Origin: Ceratotherium simum simum
Taxonomy: Eukaryota > Chordata > Mammalia > Perissodactyla > Rhinocerotidae
Length of the DNA: 64,000 nucleotides
NCBI RefSeq assembly: GCF_000283155.1
Contig: NW_004454163.1
Coordinates: 23,712,977 to 23,776,976, forward strand
Direction: 5' to 3'
Shown here: piece by piece, positions 1 to 10,505 of the stretch
Position numbering within the stretch: position 1 is the stretch's first letter
Layout of the letters: every line of letters begins with the position of its first letter
Translations under genes and position numbers: made by a program
Notes under the pieces: model-generated
Databases searched by the model: none
What the model saw: only the letters and a program-made list of their open reading frames with translations
What the model was told of the DNA's origin: nothing

Positions 1-940
1 CTCTGCCCATCTAAACTCATCTCTCCTTTAGACCCATCCCAAACTCTAGACATGCCACTGTCTACTTGATCTTTCCACTTGCTTGTCTAACATCTCAAAT
101 CCACATGAACAAAAGTGAATTTCTGATTTTCTCTCCTAAACGCACTCCACTTGAGCATTTTTTATCTTGGTTAATGGCAACTCTATCCTTCCAATTACTC
201 AGGCCAAAACCTTCAGAGTCATTCTTGCCTCCCCTCTGTCTCACATCCTCCATCCACTCTGTCAGCAAATCCTTGATCTGATCAGTTCTCGCTACCTCCA
301 CTGCTACCACCTTGGTCTGAGCCACTATCATTTCTCTTCTCTTTTGCTTTAGGAGCTTCCTAACTTGGCTTTTTTTCTGCCTTTACATTGCACTTTCAGT
401 CTATTCTTAACAAAGTAGTCAGTGCGATCCTTTTTGTAAGTAATTCAGATCATATCATCCTATCTTCAAAGCACTCCAGTGGCTCCCCATTTCACTCAGA
501 GAGAAGGGAAAAGATCTACCCCTCTCCATCTCCGGTCCTCCTCCATATCCTACGCTTCTAAGCCACAACCTTCCAAGCCACACACTTCCAACCCACACTC
601 TTCCAAGCCACGCCCCATACCCCTCCATGCCCTTCCTCTTCCATGGTCATCCCCTCCATACCTCACCACCATTACTTCTCTGACCTCATCTCTACTACTC
701 TTGCTCTTGGTCACTCCACTCCAGTCACCTACTCCCTGGGCTGAGCCTCAACTCCCTTGGCTTGTTTCTGAATTAGGACATTTGGCTGGTGGTTGCCTCT
801 TCACGGATCACTCCAGCCAGATTTCTAACCCCCTCCCTCCTTCAGGACTTTGCTCAAATGTCACTTTCTCAATACTCATCCTAGCTAAAATGGAACAATA
901 TCTGCCACCCCACACTTGTCTCTCCTCACCCATTTTTGCA
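1..940 (+). repeat. LINE L2 fragment (ORF2 C-terminal part and 3' region)
   Basis: The sense strand keeps the order of blocks I know from the L2 3' half. First comes a segment reading like NKSEFLIFSPK, then one like VNGNSILPITQAK (from about 167), then 'CACTCCAGTGGCTCCCCATTTC' style text near 474-495. A CT-rich stretch follows, then 'TTCAGGACTTTGCTCAAATG' near 841. Frames are broken repeatedly, so this is a dead copy. Family assignment is from memory of the consensus. The short open frames here are pieces of this relic, not genes. Confidence 0.8.
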
Positions 941-1061
941 TATGGATATGCATAGGAATATTTCTGGATACAGAAAGCTGGGGGAACGCTCGGAAATCTT
1001 GCAAGACCCGATGCCCGAATTGTGCCCAAAGAAACCCTGCTGATGCCTTCGTCCCGGCACG

Positions 1062-1554
1062 ACGCCTGGAGTTCCTGTACAAGACGTGAACCAGCAGGGG
1101 GTCGGCAGGGCTCTGGCAGCCTTCCTGCAAAAGTCTGGGAAGTTGAAAGGCCCTGAATGGGTGGACACTGTCAAGCTGGCCCAGCAGCCATGTAGAGTTT
1201 GCTCCCCACCGTGAGACCTGGTTCTGAGCATGAGCCGCATCCACAGCGCGGCATCTGTCCCTCCGGGGGTGCCTAGGTCGCCTAGTGACCCAGATCCACG
1301 GGGACGTCACAGACACGGCATTCTGCCCAGCTACCTCAGCCGAGGCTCCAGGAACGTGGCTGCCGGTCCTCCAAGCCCTGGAGGGGCTGAAAATGGTGGA
1401 AAAGGACCAAGATGGGGGCCACAAACTGACACCTCTGGGACAGAGAGGTCTGGACAAGGTTGCCAGACAGGTAGTAACTGCCAACAAGAAGCAGTAGACA
1501 AATGATGCTGGGTTAATAAATTATCTCATTTGTTAAAAAAAAAAAAAAAAAAAA
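1062..1554 (+). pseudogene. RPS19: Processed pseudogene of ribosomal protein S19
   Basis: A retrocopy of the mRNA for ribosomal protein S19, a 40S subunit protein of about 145 residues. The former start codon at 1062-1064 is ACG, not ATG. The next codons read [11 protein letters not shown], then [24 protein letters not shown], matching the RPS19 N-terminus. After about 45 codons the frame breaks (CCG-TGA near 1210). The C-terminal part returns in another frame (1354-1497) as VLQALEGLKMVEKDQDGG, KLTP, GQR and TANKKQ, with a stop at 1495-1497. The 3' UTR keeps GCTGGGTTAATAAA (AATAAA at 1515-1520), and a pure A tail follows at 1535-1554. Lack of introns, the poly(A) tail and frameshifts show retroposition by LINE machinery and loss of function. 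The 5' end is uncertain: sequence at 983-1061 may be 5' UTR or older flank, and only a poor flanking repeat is visible (AGAAAGCTGGG near 972 against AGAACAGCTGGG after the tail). No functional protein is expected. Confidence 0.95.
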
Positions 1555-1589
1555 GAACAGCTGGGTTCAAGGTTTACAGACTTAAGTGT

Positions 1590-2141
1590 TTGCCAGCTAT
1601 TTGCCAAACTACCATCCAGAAAGAGTCTGCTAATTTACGTTCTCACCAACAGTGTGTAAATTCCTTACTCCAAACCCTTGATATTAATGCATTACCACTT
1701 AAAAAAAATCTTTGCTAATCCCATAGGCAAAGAATTATATATTATCATTGTTTTAGTTGACATATCCTTGATCACAATTGAGGATGAACATCTTTTTACA
1801 ACTTTATTGATAATTCGTGATTTTTACTTATATGAATTGTCCTTTGTCTATTTTTCTTTTTTAAAAAATAGTGAAATTATAAAAGATCTTTATGAATTAA
1901 CTGTTTCTTAGCATTACACATCACACCCAGCTTACTTTTTATCTTTTTTATGGTGTTTTTCTGGTCATGTGAAAGTTTTAGATGTTTAGTCTACTATGTC
2001 AACCTTTTCTTTTATTTTGCTTAGAAAAGTGTCTCTCACCCTTCCTCATATGAATATTGATTCATATTTTCTTCTACGTTTTCTAAGACTTTATCTTTAT
2101 ATTGAAATATTTATGTAATATGGAGTTTATCTAGGTTTAAT
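1590..2141 (-). repeat. LINE L1 fragment, antisense, part A
   Basis: The plus strand matches the familiar antisense L1 3' region: 'TTCTCACCAACAGTGTGTAAATTCC' near 1638, then 'GATGAACATCTTTTTACA' near 1782, then 'TATGGTGTTTTTCTGGTCATG' near 1949. It continues after the LTR at 2142-2706, so parts A, B and C are one original insertion. Confidence 0.75.
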
Positions 2142-2706
2142 ATGTGTGATAGTTTGCCAAAATGGCTATAATTCTGACTCTTCTCAGTATGCAACCCCTC
2201 TCTGAAATACGACATTGCGGCTCTGCCGTGAGGAGGTGGAATCTGTTTCCCCACCTCTTAAGTCTGAGCTGGTCTTGTGACTTGCTCTAACGAATAGAAT
2301 AGAGTGGGAGTGACAATGTGCCAGTTCCAAGGCTAGACCTTAACAGACCCTTCAAGACTGCTCTCTCGGAACCCTACAGGGCCATCATGTGAACAAGCTT
2401 GCTGGATGAGAGATGCATGTGGCCCTGTTGCTCTCCATCACTTGAGCTAACAGCAAGCCAACTTCCAGAGATGTGAGTGAGGTTGATGTAGACCAGCTGG
2501 TTCCTAGCCAAGATATCAGCTGGCCGTTGGTTAGCTGGCAACAGCAGAAGCATGAATGAGCCCAGCCAAGACCAGACGAAGAGCTGCTCTGCTGAGTTCA
2601 GCCCAATTGCTGACTCATAGGAAAATGAACGCAATACATGGTGGTTGTTTTTAAGCCCCTAGGGTTTGGAGCTTGCCTTGTTATGTAGCAAAACGTAACT
2701 GATGTA
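2142..2706 (+). repeat. MaLR-type (MLT1-like) solo LTR
   Basis: Starts TGTGTGATAGTTTGCC and contains the MaLR-style central part (GTCTTGTGACTTGCTCTAACGAATAGAA and GAAGTGACAATGTGCCA-like text). It ends in a degenerate 'GTAGCAAAACGTAACTGATGTA'. It sits inside an antisense L1, whose text resumes directly afterwards. It is an old solo LTR of a non-infectious endogenous retroelement. No internal coding region is present. Confidence 0.7.
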
Positions 2707-3306
2707 TGAAGTAGGGAATCCCATTTTATTTATCCAAGGGTTAGCGTGTGGTCTAACACCAGTACTGAATATTTCATCCTTTCTCTACTGGTTTGAAATG
2801 TCACTGTTATTCCAAATATATTGTCTTGGTTCTCCCTGTGGGTTCTCCCTTATGTTCAGTTGATTTGTCTGTCTTTTGTGTAACTGCCCTGCTCAATGAT
2901 ATGCTTTAATATCTGGAAGGCTAGATCTCACTTCATTAGTCTTTTCTCCTACAATTCTTAGCTATTCTTGTATTTTTATTCTTCCAGATGAATTTGGTAT
3001 CATTTTTCTATATTCCAAAAAAAATACGTTGAGCTTTTTATTGGGGTGATAGTAAACATATAATTAGAAAAGTATTGACATTTAAAAAATATTGAGCTCT
3101 CTTACCTCAAAATACAATATTTTGAATCATTTGTGAAGTCATATTTTATATATGTCAAAAGAATTTTATATTTTTCCTTATGTTGCTTTCTCACATTTCT
3201 TATTAAGTTGATGCTTGTGTATTTTATATTAAAAATGGGATGTTTTTTATTATATTTTATAATTGATCATTTTTTATATTTAGGAAAACTATCAACCTTG
3301 ATATAT
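2707..3306 (-). repeat. LINE L1 fragment, antisense, part B
   Basis: Continuation of the L1 from 2141. 'GAAGTAGGGAATCCCATTTTATTTATCC' picks up where part A left off. 'GCTCAATGATATGCTTTAATATCTGGAAGGCTAGATC' then matches the antisense ORF2 3' portion. Interrupted at 3307 by an ERE SINE. Confidence 0.7.
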
Positions 3307-3489
3307 ACATATATTTTTTTCTCCCCAAAGCCCCATGGATAGTTGTATGTCATAGCTGCACATCCTTCTCCTAGTTGCTGCATGTGGGACGTGGCCTCAG
3401 CATGGCCAGAGAAGTGGTGTGTCAGTGCGCGCCCGGGATCCGAACCCCGGCCGCCAGCAGTGGAGCGCGAGCACTTAACTGCTTGCCTC
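3307..3489 (-). repeat. ERE SINE, 5'-truncated
   Basis: Oligo-T (antisense tail) is followed by CTCCCCAAAGCCCCATGGATAG, the 'TTGCTGCATGTGGGACG' block, and the tRNA-related head with the B-box complement GGGATCCGAACCCC near 3435. It ends at CTGCTTGCCT without the usual GGCCGGCCCC. A short duplication GATATAT (3300-3306 and 3490-3496) flanks it. High CpG content (GCGCGCCCGGG) suggests a fairly recent copy. It belongs to the same variant as part of the copy at 60360-60666. Confidence 0.85.
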
Positions 3490-3740
3490 GATATATTAAT
3501 TTTATAACTGACCACCATCTGAGCTCTCTATTTTTAGAAAAATGTTTATAGTTGTGTTTCTCAGCTATACAAATCATATCATTGCAAATAATGATAACAT
3601 CTTCCTTTTTATTATTTTTTTTTCTCTATTTTGTTGTTGCATCTTATTGCTTTGGTTAGCACTTTCAGAGTAAAGTTAAAGAATAGTGGTGACGGGGTCA
3701 CCTTTTCTGAATCTTTGTCTGTATTGTTTTCTTTAAACAA
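3490..3740 (-). repeat. LINE L1 fragment, antisense, part C
   Basis: L1 text resumes after the ERE (TATTTTTAGAAAAATGTTTATAG). It reaches the 'GCTTTGGTTAGCACTTTCAG ... GAATAGTGGTGACGGGG' block, the antisense of a well-known ORF2 stretch. Short open frames here are L1 remnants. Confidence 0.65.
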
Positions 3741-3920
3741 GATAGTAACTCCGAGAGCAGGGTCCACCTCTTGTTTTATTCTTTCTCCCTTGAGCCTTAG
3801 CACAGTATGTTGCTTATATCTGACAATAAATATTTAGTCACTCAAGGATCAACCAGTTAGTGCAGACCTTCTTTGTGACAGGCATTTTTCTAGGCACTGG
3901 GTGTGCAATGATTAAGGTAA
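3741..3920. repeat. L2 3'-end fragments (sense, then antisense)
   Basis: 3741-3845 reads like the sense L2 3' end: GAGAGCAGGGTCCACCTC, then GAGCCTTAGCACAGTATG, then CAATAAATATTTAG. 3850-3920 (GACAGGCATTTTTCTAGGCACTGGGTGTGCAATG) reads like the antisense 3' end. Two small relics lie back to back. Confidence 0.55.
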
Positions 3921-3954
3921 GCTTCCCTAGCTTCCGAACTCTTTCAGTCCAATC

Positions 3955-4165
3955 ATATTATTCAGGTTTTGGAGTTGGAAAGAACCAGGGCCTAACCCTG
4001 GCTTCGTGTCTTACCAGTTGTGGACTTTGGAAAGTTTATGTCACCTTTCTAAATTTCAGTTTTATCCCCCTGAAAATCTGGAACTGAATAGTAACCCTCT
4101 CATGAGCTTCTTGGGAAAATTGGATATATTTATGTATAAAAGCATATTGAAGACGTTCTGAGTAA
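3955..4165 (+). repeat. MIR SINE
   Basis: Order of blocks matches MIR: TTGGAGTTGGAAAGAACCAGG, then the core (TTACCAGTTGTGGACTTTGG), then CTAAATTTCAGTTTTATCC. Divergent. Confidence 0.65.
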
Positions 4166-4169
4166 ATGA

Positions 4170-4400
4170 ACAAAGAGGAAATACAGGGAGAGCAGCTATG
4201 GTGGAGGGGGAAACTACAGGCTCACATTTGGACATGCTGAGTTGAAAGTGCTCGTGGAAATCTAAATGGGGTTACACGTTGGGCAGTTGAATATACAGAT
4301 CTGGAATTGGGAGAGATTTAAATTTATGAGTGTGCCACTTAGGTCCTTAATGTTTCAAGGCCCAGAAAATCACTCTGGCCACTGTAAAAAGGGTGTTTTT
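4170..4400 (-). repeat. LINE L2 fragment(s)
   Basis: TTTGGACATGCTGAGTTGAAAGTGCTCG, then 'GGGCAGTTGAATATACAGATCTGGAATT', are the reverse complement of the L2 ORF2 C-terminal region. The nearby 'AATCACTCTGGCCACTG' (4367-4383) belongs to another part of L2 and appears out of order, so a second fragment or a rearrangement is likely. Confidence 0.6.
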
Positions 4401-4509
4401 TGGAGGGTGGGTGGGTGGGAGGGGAAATACATATGAAGCTAAACTGAAGATGGAAATCCACCAGAAGTGAGGCAGCTCAAGGACGGATATTGGATATTGG
4501 ATATTATTT

Positions 4510-4710
4510 CTGCTTCCTTCAATCCCCTCTTATAACACTTGTAATGTTGACTTTTTCCCGCTAAGTTGTCAAGATGCTTTATCTCTACTGCAGGAGTGGA
4601 AACTCCTTGGGGGCAGGGATTTTCCCCTCCTTATTCATTTTCGTTTTCTCTGCACTACTGCAGTAGGTGCTCAACAAATATTAGTTGAATGAATGAAATT
4701 GGAGGTGACA
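4510..4710 (+). repeat. LINE L2 3'-end fragment
   Basis: GAAACTCCTTGGGGGCAGGG, then CTGCAGTAGGTGCTCAACAAATATT and GAATGAATGAA form the characteristic L2 3' end. A (GGATATT)x3 tandem at about 4484-4506 sits just upstream. Confidence 0.75.
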
Positions 4711-5595
4711 TAATATAAATATAAATTAATGAGCTCGCCTTGATAAGACTCAGGCCATAAATATAAAATAAAATTTATATAAAGAAAAATATGAACATCA
4801 AATTTACAGCTGAGGTGTTTAGCAATTATAATGGATATTATTGGCTACGCATTATTGACAAGGAAATCGTTGGAATCTGAGCGGATGGCTCAGTATTTTG
4901 ATGAGATTTTGTGGTTAGGATATCGAGCCTGAACCAGAGGGCTGAAACTGAAATCGCTCTGCCTTTGGGCATCAGATGGCGCTCACACACCAGCAGAGAA
5001 GTTTTTGCAAACTGCCTTGGTCTGAGATTTCTGTTGTACCAGAGGGGACAGCTATGGCTCTACAGGAAATTCTGCAATTAATTGATTTCCTGCGGACCTC
5101 TGGGCCACAGCTCTAGTCTCCAAAGAAGGACTTGGTACACACTCATGAAAACCTGGCTGTAAAGCACCCATCTCAGCCTTGTATTGGGGGCCGAATCCTA
5201 TTTCTGTGAATGCAGAGACACTGTCTTTTCTCGCCTTTTAAACAGCTTCTTTACAGAGAAAGGAAAGGCCAAAGGAAAAAAGCAGAGAAAGAAAGCTAGA
5301 GAGAGAGGGCATCATCTGAATTCAGGAATCACTGCTGACCTACCCAGAAATCCAGGGTGGAAATACTTTGGGCAAATCCCTCGTCCAGAGCAAGCCTGGG
5401 TTCCTTCTTACGGGGAATGAGGACACTGCCTCAATGCTCTCAGATCTTTAGGAGGTGAATTTGTACCATGTCCTGTCAACTCTCATCTCCTTGCTGTGCA
5501 GGAACCATTGTGCCTTGATCTCTCTTCTCCTGTTTTCTCTCCTCCATTGCTCCTGGGGCTTCCATTATCAGTCTGCAGGGATGACGTGGTGAAAA
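4711..5595. other. Unassigned sequence, no gene or repeat recognised
   Basis: AT-rich to about 4870, then mixed composition with few repeats. A purine-rich run (AAAGGAAAAAAGCAGAGAAAGAAAGC) lies at about 5270-5300. The small open frame at 5184-5420 has a Lys/Arg-rich middle. It shows no family resemblance, no good start context and no exon signals. I treat it as chance. Confidence 0.4.
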
Positions 5596-5599
5596 AAAA

Positions 5600-5750
5600 A
5601 AAATGGGCTCTGCCACTTACTGCCTGAGCTAGTGTCCTCTTTGAGCCTCAGTTTACTTATCTGTAAAATGAGGTTAACAATACCTACTCGGAAAGGTTGT
5701 TTTTATAAGAATTGAACAAAATAATAAATATGTGGTGAATCATTTGCTTT
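5600..5750 (+). repeat. MIR SINE
   Basis: GGGCTCTGCCACTTACTGCC, then TTGAGCCTCAGTTTACTTATCTGTAAAATGAGG, then AATAATAAATATG: MIR core and 3' half in sense orientation. Confidence 0.8.
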
Positions 5751-5914
5751 CTTTTACCTCTGAATAAACTACAAATGCAGACTAACACTAATCAAGAACT
5801 TGAGTCTAAAATCTTCATTGATTCATTTTCAATCTCATTGCTTCTAAGCCATCACATTCGTTTCTCTTCAGTTGGGCTGGCTCTTTATGACACGATTGTT
5901 TTACCATTCACTCT

Positions 5915-6210
5915 TTTATGGAACAGGGGTGTCCTGTACACCTAATGTGCTCCAGGCAGTGGACTAGGTCCTGCTGAGAATGTGACAACAAGAACAACAT
6001 CCCGGACCTCACGGAATGTATGTTTAGGGGCAGAAGTAAATAATAAACAAGTAAATAAACACATAATATGTAATTACAAATATTTACTATGAAGGAAACA
6101 AGCAAGTGCTATGGTTTAAAAAAAATAACAGTAAGTGGAGGGCTATCTTAGTTGGGATGGTCAGGGAAGACCTATTTAGGGAGGTGAAATCGAAATACAG
6201 AGGAAATGGA
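5915..6210 (-). repeat. LINE L2 fragment
   Basis: Antisense L2 3' region: GTGCTCCAGGCAGTGGACTAGG, CATCCCGGACCTCACGGAATG, 'AGTAAATAATAAACAAGTAAATAAACA', then GGGATGGTCAGGGAAGACCTATTTAGGGAGG. The order matches the reverse complement of the consensus. Confidence 0.7.
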
Positions 6211-6399
6211 GACAAAGGTGTGTACTTTCCGGTGGAGCAGGCTAGGAAACAATCCATGAACACCTCTTGAAAGATTTTTAATTTTATTACCTTTAAATAA
6301 TAAATGCAACAATGCTTATAATAATGTAATAATACCATCCAACCTGTAACATTTTGCAGTTTATATTAACATATATTTTTGGAATATTGCATCAAGTGT

Positions 6400-6650
6400 A
6401 TCTTTTTACTGTGGTACTTTACTCTCAGCCTGGTCCATAGCAGGTGCCCAGTGAATGCCTGTTGAATGAATAAATGGTTACAACGATCCCCCAGTGTAGG
6501 CAAGGCAAGTGTTGTTGCTCCATTTCAGGGATATTAAATGACTTGTCTCTGGTTGTATGGCTCACAAGCGAGTGGAACTAGAACTGGAATCTTGATTTCT
6601 TTTTTGACTTTTGCTCCACTGTTCTTCTCAGTATTTCACTCTTTGGAATT
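6400..6650. repeat. L2 3' end (sense) followed by MIR (antisense)
   Basis: 6410-6478 (CTCAGCCTGGTCCATAGCAGGTGCCCAGTGAATGCC) is a sense L2 end with GAATGAATAAATG. 6485-6650 (CAAGTGTTGTTGCTCCATTTCAGGGATATTAAATGACTTG ... GAACTGGAATCTTGATTTC) reads as an antisense MIR. Confidence 0.55.
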
Positions 6651-7315
6651 AAAGTCTCATCCTGACGTTTATGGAAGTTCTCTTCAATACACAAGAATGC
6701 TTAGGTGAGATACAGCCCATACATTTGACAGAAAACCAGTGCAATCCTGTGGGGAATAAGTTGTTTCTAGGTGACAGGGGCGTTAATCCGAGTGGAATTA
6801 TCCACACCACCTAGACTCTACCTGTAAAGTTCTGGGCAGGTTTACACCTGCCAATGCTGATTCTTGGGCATATTTCACAAACCAATGAATAGCCCCTAAA
6901 TTCTAATGCTTCTGTGAGCTGTTATTAAAGAATGATTCCAAAGCTTCAGGAAAGATGTGGTGGCAACATTGTACATATTTGTAGAAAAGCAGCATTTTAG
7001 GAGTGGGAGACAGATTCCTTCACATTCGCATCTATATTCACCCCTCCTTTGTAGGAGGTGAAGTTCATGTGTGTCTCCTGAGTCAGTGGATTAAGTAGGT
7101 AACTAAAGAGATGCCTGAATAGAACAATTTGAAGGTAAGATCTCTGGCCAAAAAAATCTCCCATGGGGTTCTGGAATGCCACCCCAATGGCTTTGTTTCC
7201 CCATTTAGGTAGAATCTTGACCTTGCAGCCTTTCTTTAAATACAAATCTATTAATCAGTTACTGAGCTAGGTTCTGTGAGAGATGCAAAGAAGAACACAA
7301 GTCCCCCGTCCCCCA
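6651..7315. other. Unassigned sequence
   Basis: No gene, RNA or repeat recognised. The open frame at 6997-7245 (minus) has no recognisable domain and is probably chance. Confidence 0.4.
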
Positions 7316-7319
7316 AGAA

Positions 7320-7439
7320 ATTCATTCATTCACTCATTCATTCATTCTTCATTCTACAAGTATTTCCTGAGTGCACACTATATGCCAGGCACTATGCTAG
7401 GCTCTGGAGGAGTCAAATAGCTGACGTACTTTAACGTTC
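7320..7439 (-). repeat. LINE L2 fragment, part A, preceded by a (TTCA)n run
   Basis: (ATTC)n-like simple sequence at 7319-7352 leads into 'GTGCACACTATATGCCAGGCACTATGCTAGGCTCTGG', the antisense L2 3' end. The element resumes at 7624 after a nested MIR. Confidence 0.7.
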
Positions 7440-7623
7440 ACTACGGGCAGACACTGACTGTTCTAAGCGCCTTTTATGTGTTAACTCAGAGGCTCACAAT
7501 CTCTGTTGATAAATCAGAAAGGGAGGTCCAGAGAGGTTAAGTGATTTACCTGAGGTCACACTGCTAGGGAATAGAAGCCATAAGATTCAAACTTGGGCAG
7601 TTTGTCTTCAGAATCTGAGCCTT
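7440..7623 (-). repeat. MIR SINE nested in L2
   Basis: Antisense MIR: GACTGTTCTAAGCGCCTTTTATGTG, then CAGAGAGGTTAAGTGATTTACC, then TGAGGTCACACTGC and ATTCAAACTTGGGCAG. L2 text stops before it and resumes after it in register, so the MIR landed in an existing L2. Confidence 0.75.
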
Positions 7624-7790
7624 AAAGGGTCCCTGCCCTTCAGGAGCTCACAGCCTAGTTGGGGGGACAGAACTGTAAAGAGATGAACTAGAGGCCAACA
7701 GGGCTGTGATCGAGGGATAACCAAGGAGGAACTAGCTGCCTGGAGGAGCCAGGGAGCGGTCACCAGACAGGAGACACTGACACTGGAGCC
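7624..7790 (-). repeat. LINE L2 fragment, part B
   Basis: GGGTCCCTGCCCTTCAGGAGCTCACAGCCTAGTTGGG is the next block of antisense L2 after 'ctaggctctgg', showing continuity across the MIR. Weak L2-like text follows to about 7790. Confidence 0.65.
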
Positions 7791-9264
7791 ACAGTATAGT
7801 CACAAACCGTCTAAACACGAAAAAGCACCCCTTTTCTTCCTCACTGACTTCTTTGTTTTTGCTATTTAGGTGTATCATGCCCCTGAGGTCACTTTGCTAT
7901 TGCAGTTTAAAATTATTTTTAAAGTAATAAATTGAATAAATTACTGATTTGAGCAATGAACAACATTTGGGTTGGTAAGATATGGCAGGTATACTATACA
8001 TGAAGAGTTTCGCTTTATGCCCTTGAATTTCTCTCTCAACTTCTTTCGTCCTCTGGGTTCATTGTGGGGGCTGAGCCAGAGTGGAAATTGTAAGACACTG
8101 GTAGCTCTGCCAGGACCACGTGGCCTTCATTACAATCACTGGAAACAACTTGAAGGGAAAGTGGATGGATAAATTCAGCCACACCAAAGTGAGACTTTAT
8201 TCATTAATTGTCTTCTTGCTTATTGTCCCTCAAAATATTGCATCCTCTGTCTCCTTTCCCTGAAGAACAATATCATCGCTTATTCCTGTCTGCAGTCCTC
8301 GAGGACACAGCCTGTGGCCTGCCTCTTCAAGGAAGTCTTCCCAGGCCCTCACCAGCAGTACGGATCCTTGCCTCATCAAACTCCTATGATGCTTAGCATC
8401 TACACCAGTCATCTCACTATTAGATAGGCATGGCTTTCAATAGCTAATATTTTCATATTATGATTTCGTATTTCATCTCGTCATACTCAACTCAGTACAC
8501 TTTTCCTCAAACAGAAGCTTCCAGTTACCTAGGGTAGGGCTTCCTTTTAAAGCCAAAGCAATCATGAATGTGCAGCTGTAAGTTTCTCTCCTTTTTAGTT
8601 TGTAAGCAAGTCAATTTTCCTAATCCTATTTTGCTTTAAAATTAATTCCCCTTGTGACCAACTGCTAACACTTTTGCATAAACTTCATTTACACTGAAGT
8701 TACAAAAATGATTGTAGGTATCAGCACGGTTTTTGCACCTTTTGAGAATATTTGCATTGTTTTGTGTCCCCTTTAAAAATGTTTTTATCATAAAACACAC
8801 ATAACATACAAATTAGCATGTTAACCATTTGCGTATCCTTTTAAAATCTCCAATCTTTTGAGCTAAATAATCTGAATACATTTATTTATTTTTACACTTC
8901 TAATATTTCATATGTATAGGGCTCCATTTTTTCATTTGTTAAATGTATCCCACTGGAGCATTCTTGCCTTCCTTTTGCTTTTTTGTGATAAAAGTGAAAA
9001 CACATGATGGCTAGATACATCAGGAATATATTTACATAATAAATTCATTACACTTTAATTTTTGTATTCCTAAATAACTCTGGATCATTAAAGGCTAACT
9101 AATGAGCTCCCAGTTATGGGTCACTGCACTCAGCTCATCACGTTGTGCTTTTTACCTCCACCTTCTTCTAGATTTCAAATGTTATCATACTCATAGCTGG
9201 AAGTGAGTTATTTTTGACGTTATGTTGAATATTGTGATTTAAAATCTATAATATGAATAATATG
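7791..9264. other. Mostly unassigned sequence with weak LINE-like pieces
   Basis: 8170-8430 has CT-rich text resembling a sense L2 3' half (TTCAAGGAAGTCTTCCCAGG). 8765-8960 (TCATAAAACACACATAACATACAAATTAGC) resembles an antisense L1 3' UTR. Both are weak. The rest (7791-8165, 8431-8760, 8961-9264) shows nothing I recognise. Confidence 0.35.
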
Positions 9265-9370
9265 AATACACTACTATTAATAGGTAACACTTGTCAAATT
9301 CTTCCTATATTGTCAGGGGCTATTCTAAGTGATTTACATAGATTGACTTATGCAGGCAAAACATTAGTTC
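9265..9370 (-). repeat. MIR SINE, weak
   Basis: TAGGTAACACTTGTCAAATTC, then TAAGTGATTTACATAGATTGACTTATGC resembles the antisense MIR 3' part. Confidence 0.45.
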
Positions 9371-10311
9371 CAATCAATTTTGTTGCAGAATAACAGTTAA
9401 TATCTTCTCATAACTTAGACCTACAGTGGATACAGATGTCTCTTGTCCTCTGCTGGATTTGTTCTTGGGACATAAGGCACAGATATTAAGGCTCACCAAA
9501 CAGTAGGTGAGTAGCAAACTATGCTAGATTGGAAATCTCTTGAATTATTTATTTTTGATGCCCCAAGTGTTACTTAGCATGTAAATGTTTGAGAAATAAA
9601 TTAATGAATATTACTTAATTAGAGCCCAACAAAATATAGCATCATGATGGGCTTTGAAATGGCAGGGGAAACAGCTGTGCAGGGAGCTGAGTTTGCAACT
9701 AGAACTTACCTGCTGTTAGGGAGGGAACTATTCTTGTCAAGGAAAAATTTAAAGTACATAGTATTGGCTTCGTGCATGATTGCAAATGTCAAAATTCCAT
9801 TAATTTGATTTTTAAAGTTTAAGGTATTCTGCCATTTGGTTACTCAGTATATGAATAGAATGACATTTATTCTACTTGGCTCTCTGTAAACTACACATTT
9901 GTTTGAAGGGTATCATTCATCCCTTTAATGAGAATTTTGGGAGCACAACATGTTGGGCTAAATAGGAGGTGTGATCGAAAGGAAAAGAACATACTCTGAA
10001 ATTTAGACTCTCATGGAACACAGACCTAATATACATGACTCTTAAGTCATAATGGAAAACAGTGTAGGATTAAGTGGCCATGAGTGATACAGACAAGACA
10101 ATACATCTGTAGAGTTCAAAGAAGGGAGACAATGGTCAGCTAAGGCCTTATGAGGGAGGTGAGATTCTGTTCAGACTTTGGCTGCAGCGAGGGAAAGAGG
10201 AGGGTCCTTTGGGTGTAGTGACTCCAAGCAGGATTGAATAAGGTCTGTTTTTTGAGGAAAGGTGATATTTTCTTCCTGATTGGAATGGGGAACGTTTTTT
10301 TTGGGGGGGGA
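9371..10311. other. Unassigned sequence
   Basis: AT-rich with no recognised gene. 10080-10250 (GAGGGAGGTGAGATTCTG ... GTGACTCCAAGC) is vaguely like antisense L2. A run of G follows at about 10303-10310. Confidence 0.35.
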
Positions 10312-10505
10312 GATTATTTATTGAGCACTTACTACATCATTAACTTAATCCATAATATAGCTCTATGAAGTAACTATTACTAATTCCATTTCCAGACGAG
10401 GAAACTCAGGCTAAGGGAGGTCAAGTCACTTGCCCAAGGTCATACAGCTGGTTGGTGATAGAGCAGACACTTGATCTCAAGTCTCTCCCTCACAAGAGTT
10501 TGTGC
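10312..10505 (-). repeat. MIR SINE
   Basis: TTATTTATTGAGCACTTACTAC, then CATTTCCAGACGAGGAAACTCAGGCTAAGGGAGGTC and 'AAGTCACTTGCCCAAGGTCATACAGCTGG': a nearly complete antisense MIR. It also starts the open frame at 10452-10772, which is therefore repeat-derived. Confidence 0.85.

Noticed and set aside
479..955. 158-codon plus-strand open frame
   Set aside because: Ser/Pro/Leu-rich low-complexity translation of the CT-rich L2 relic.
885..1487. 200-codon minus-strand open frame
   Set aside because: Runs antisense through the RPS19 retrocopy; openness is a by-product of the GC-rich coding-derived sequence.
1000..1500. CpG-enriched patch suggesting a promoter island
   Set aside because: Explained by the RPS19 coding sequence carried in by retroposition.
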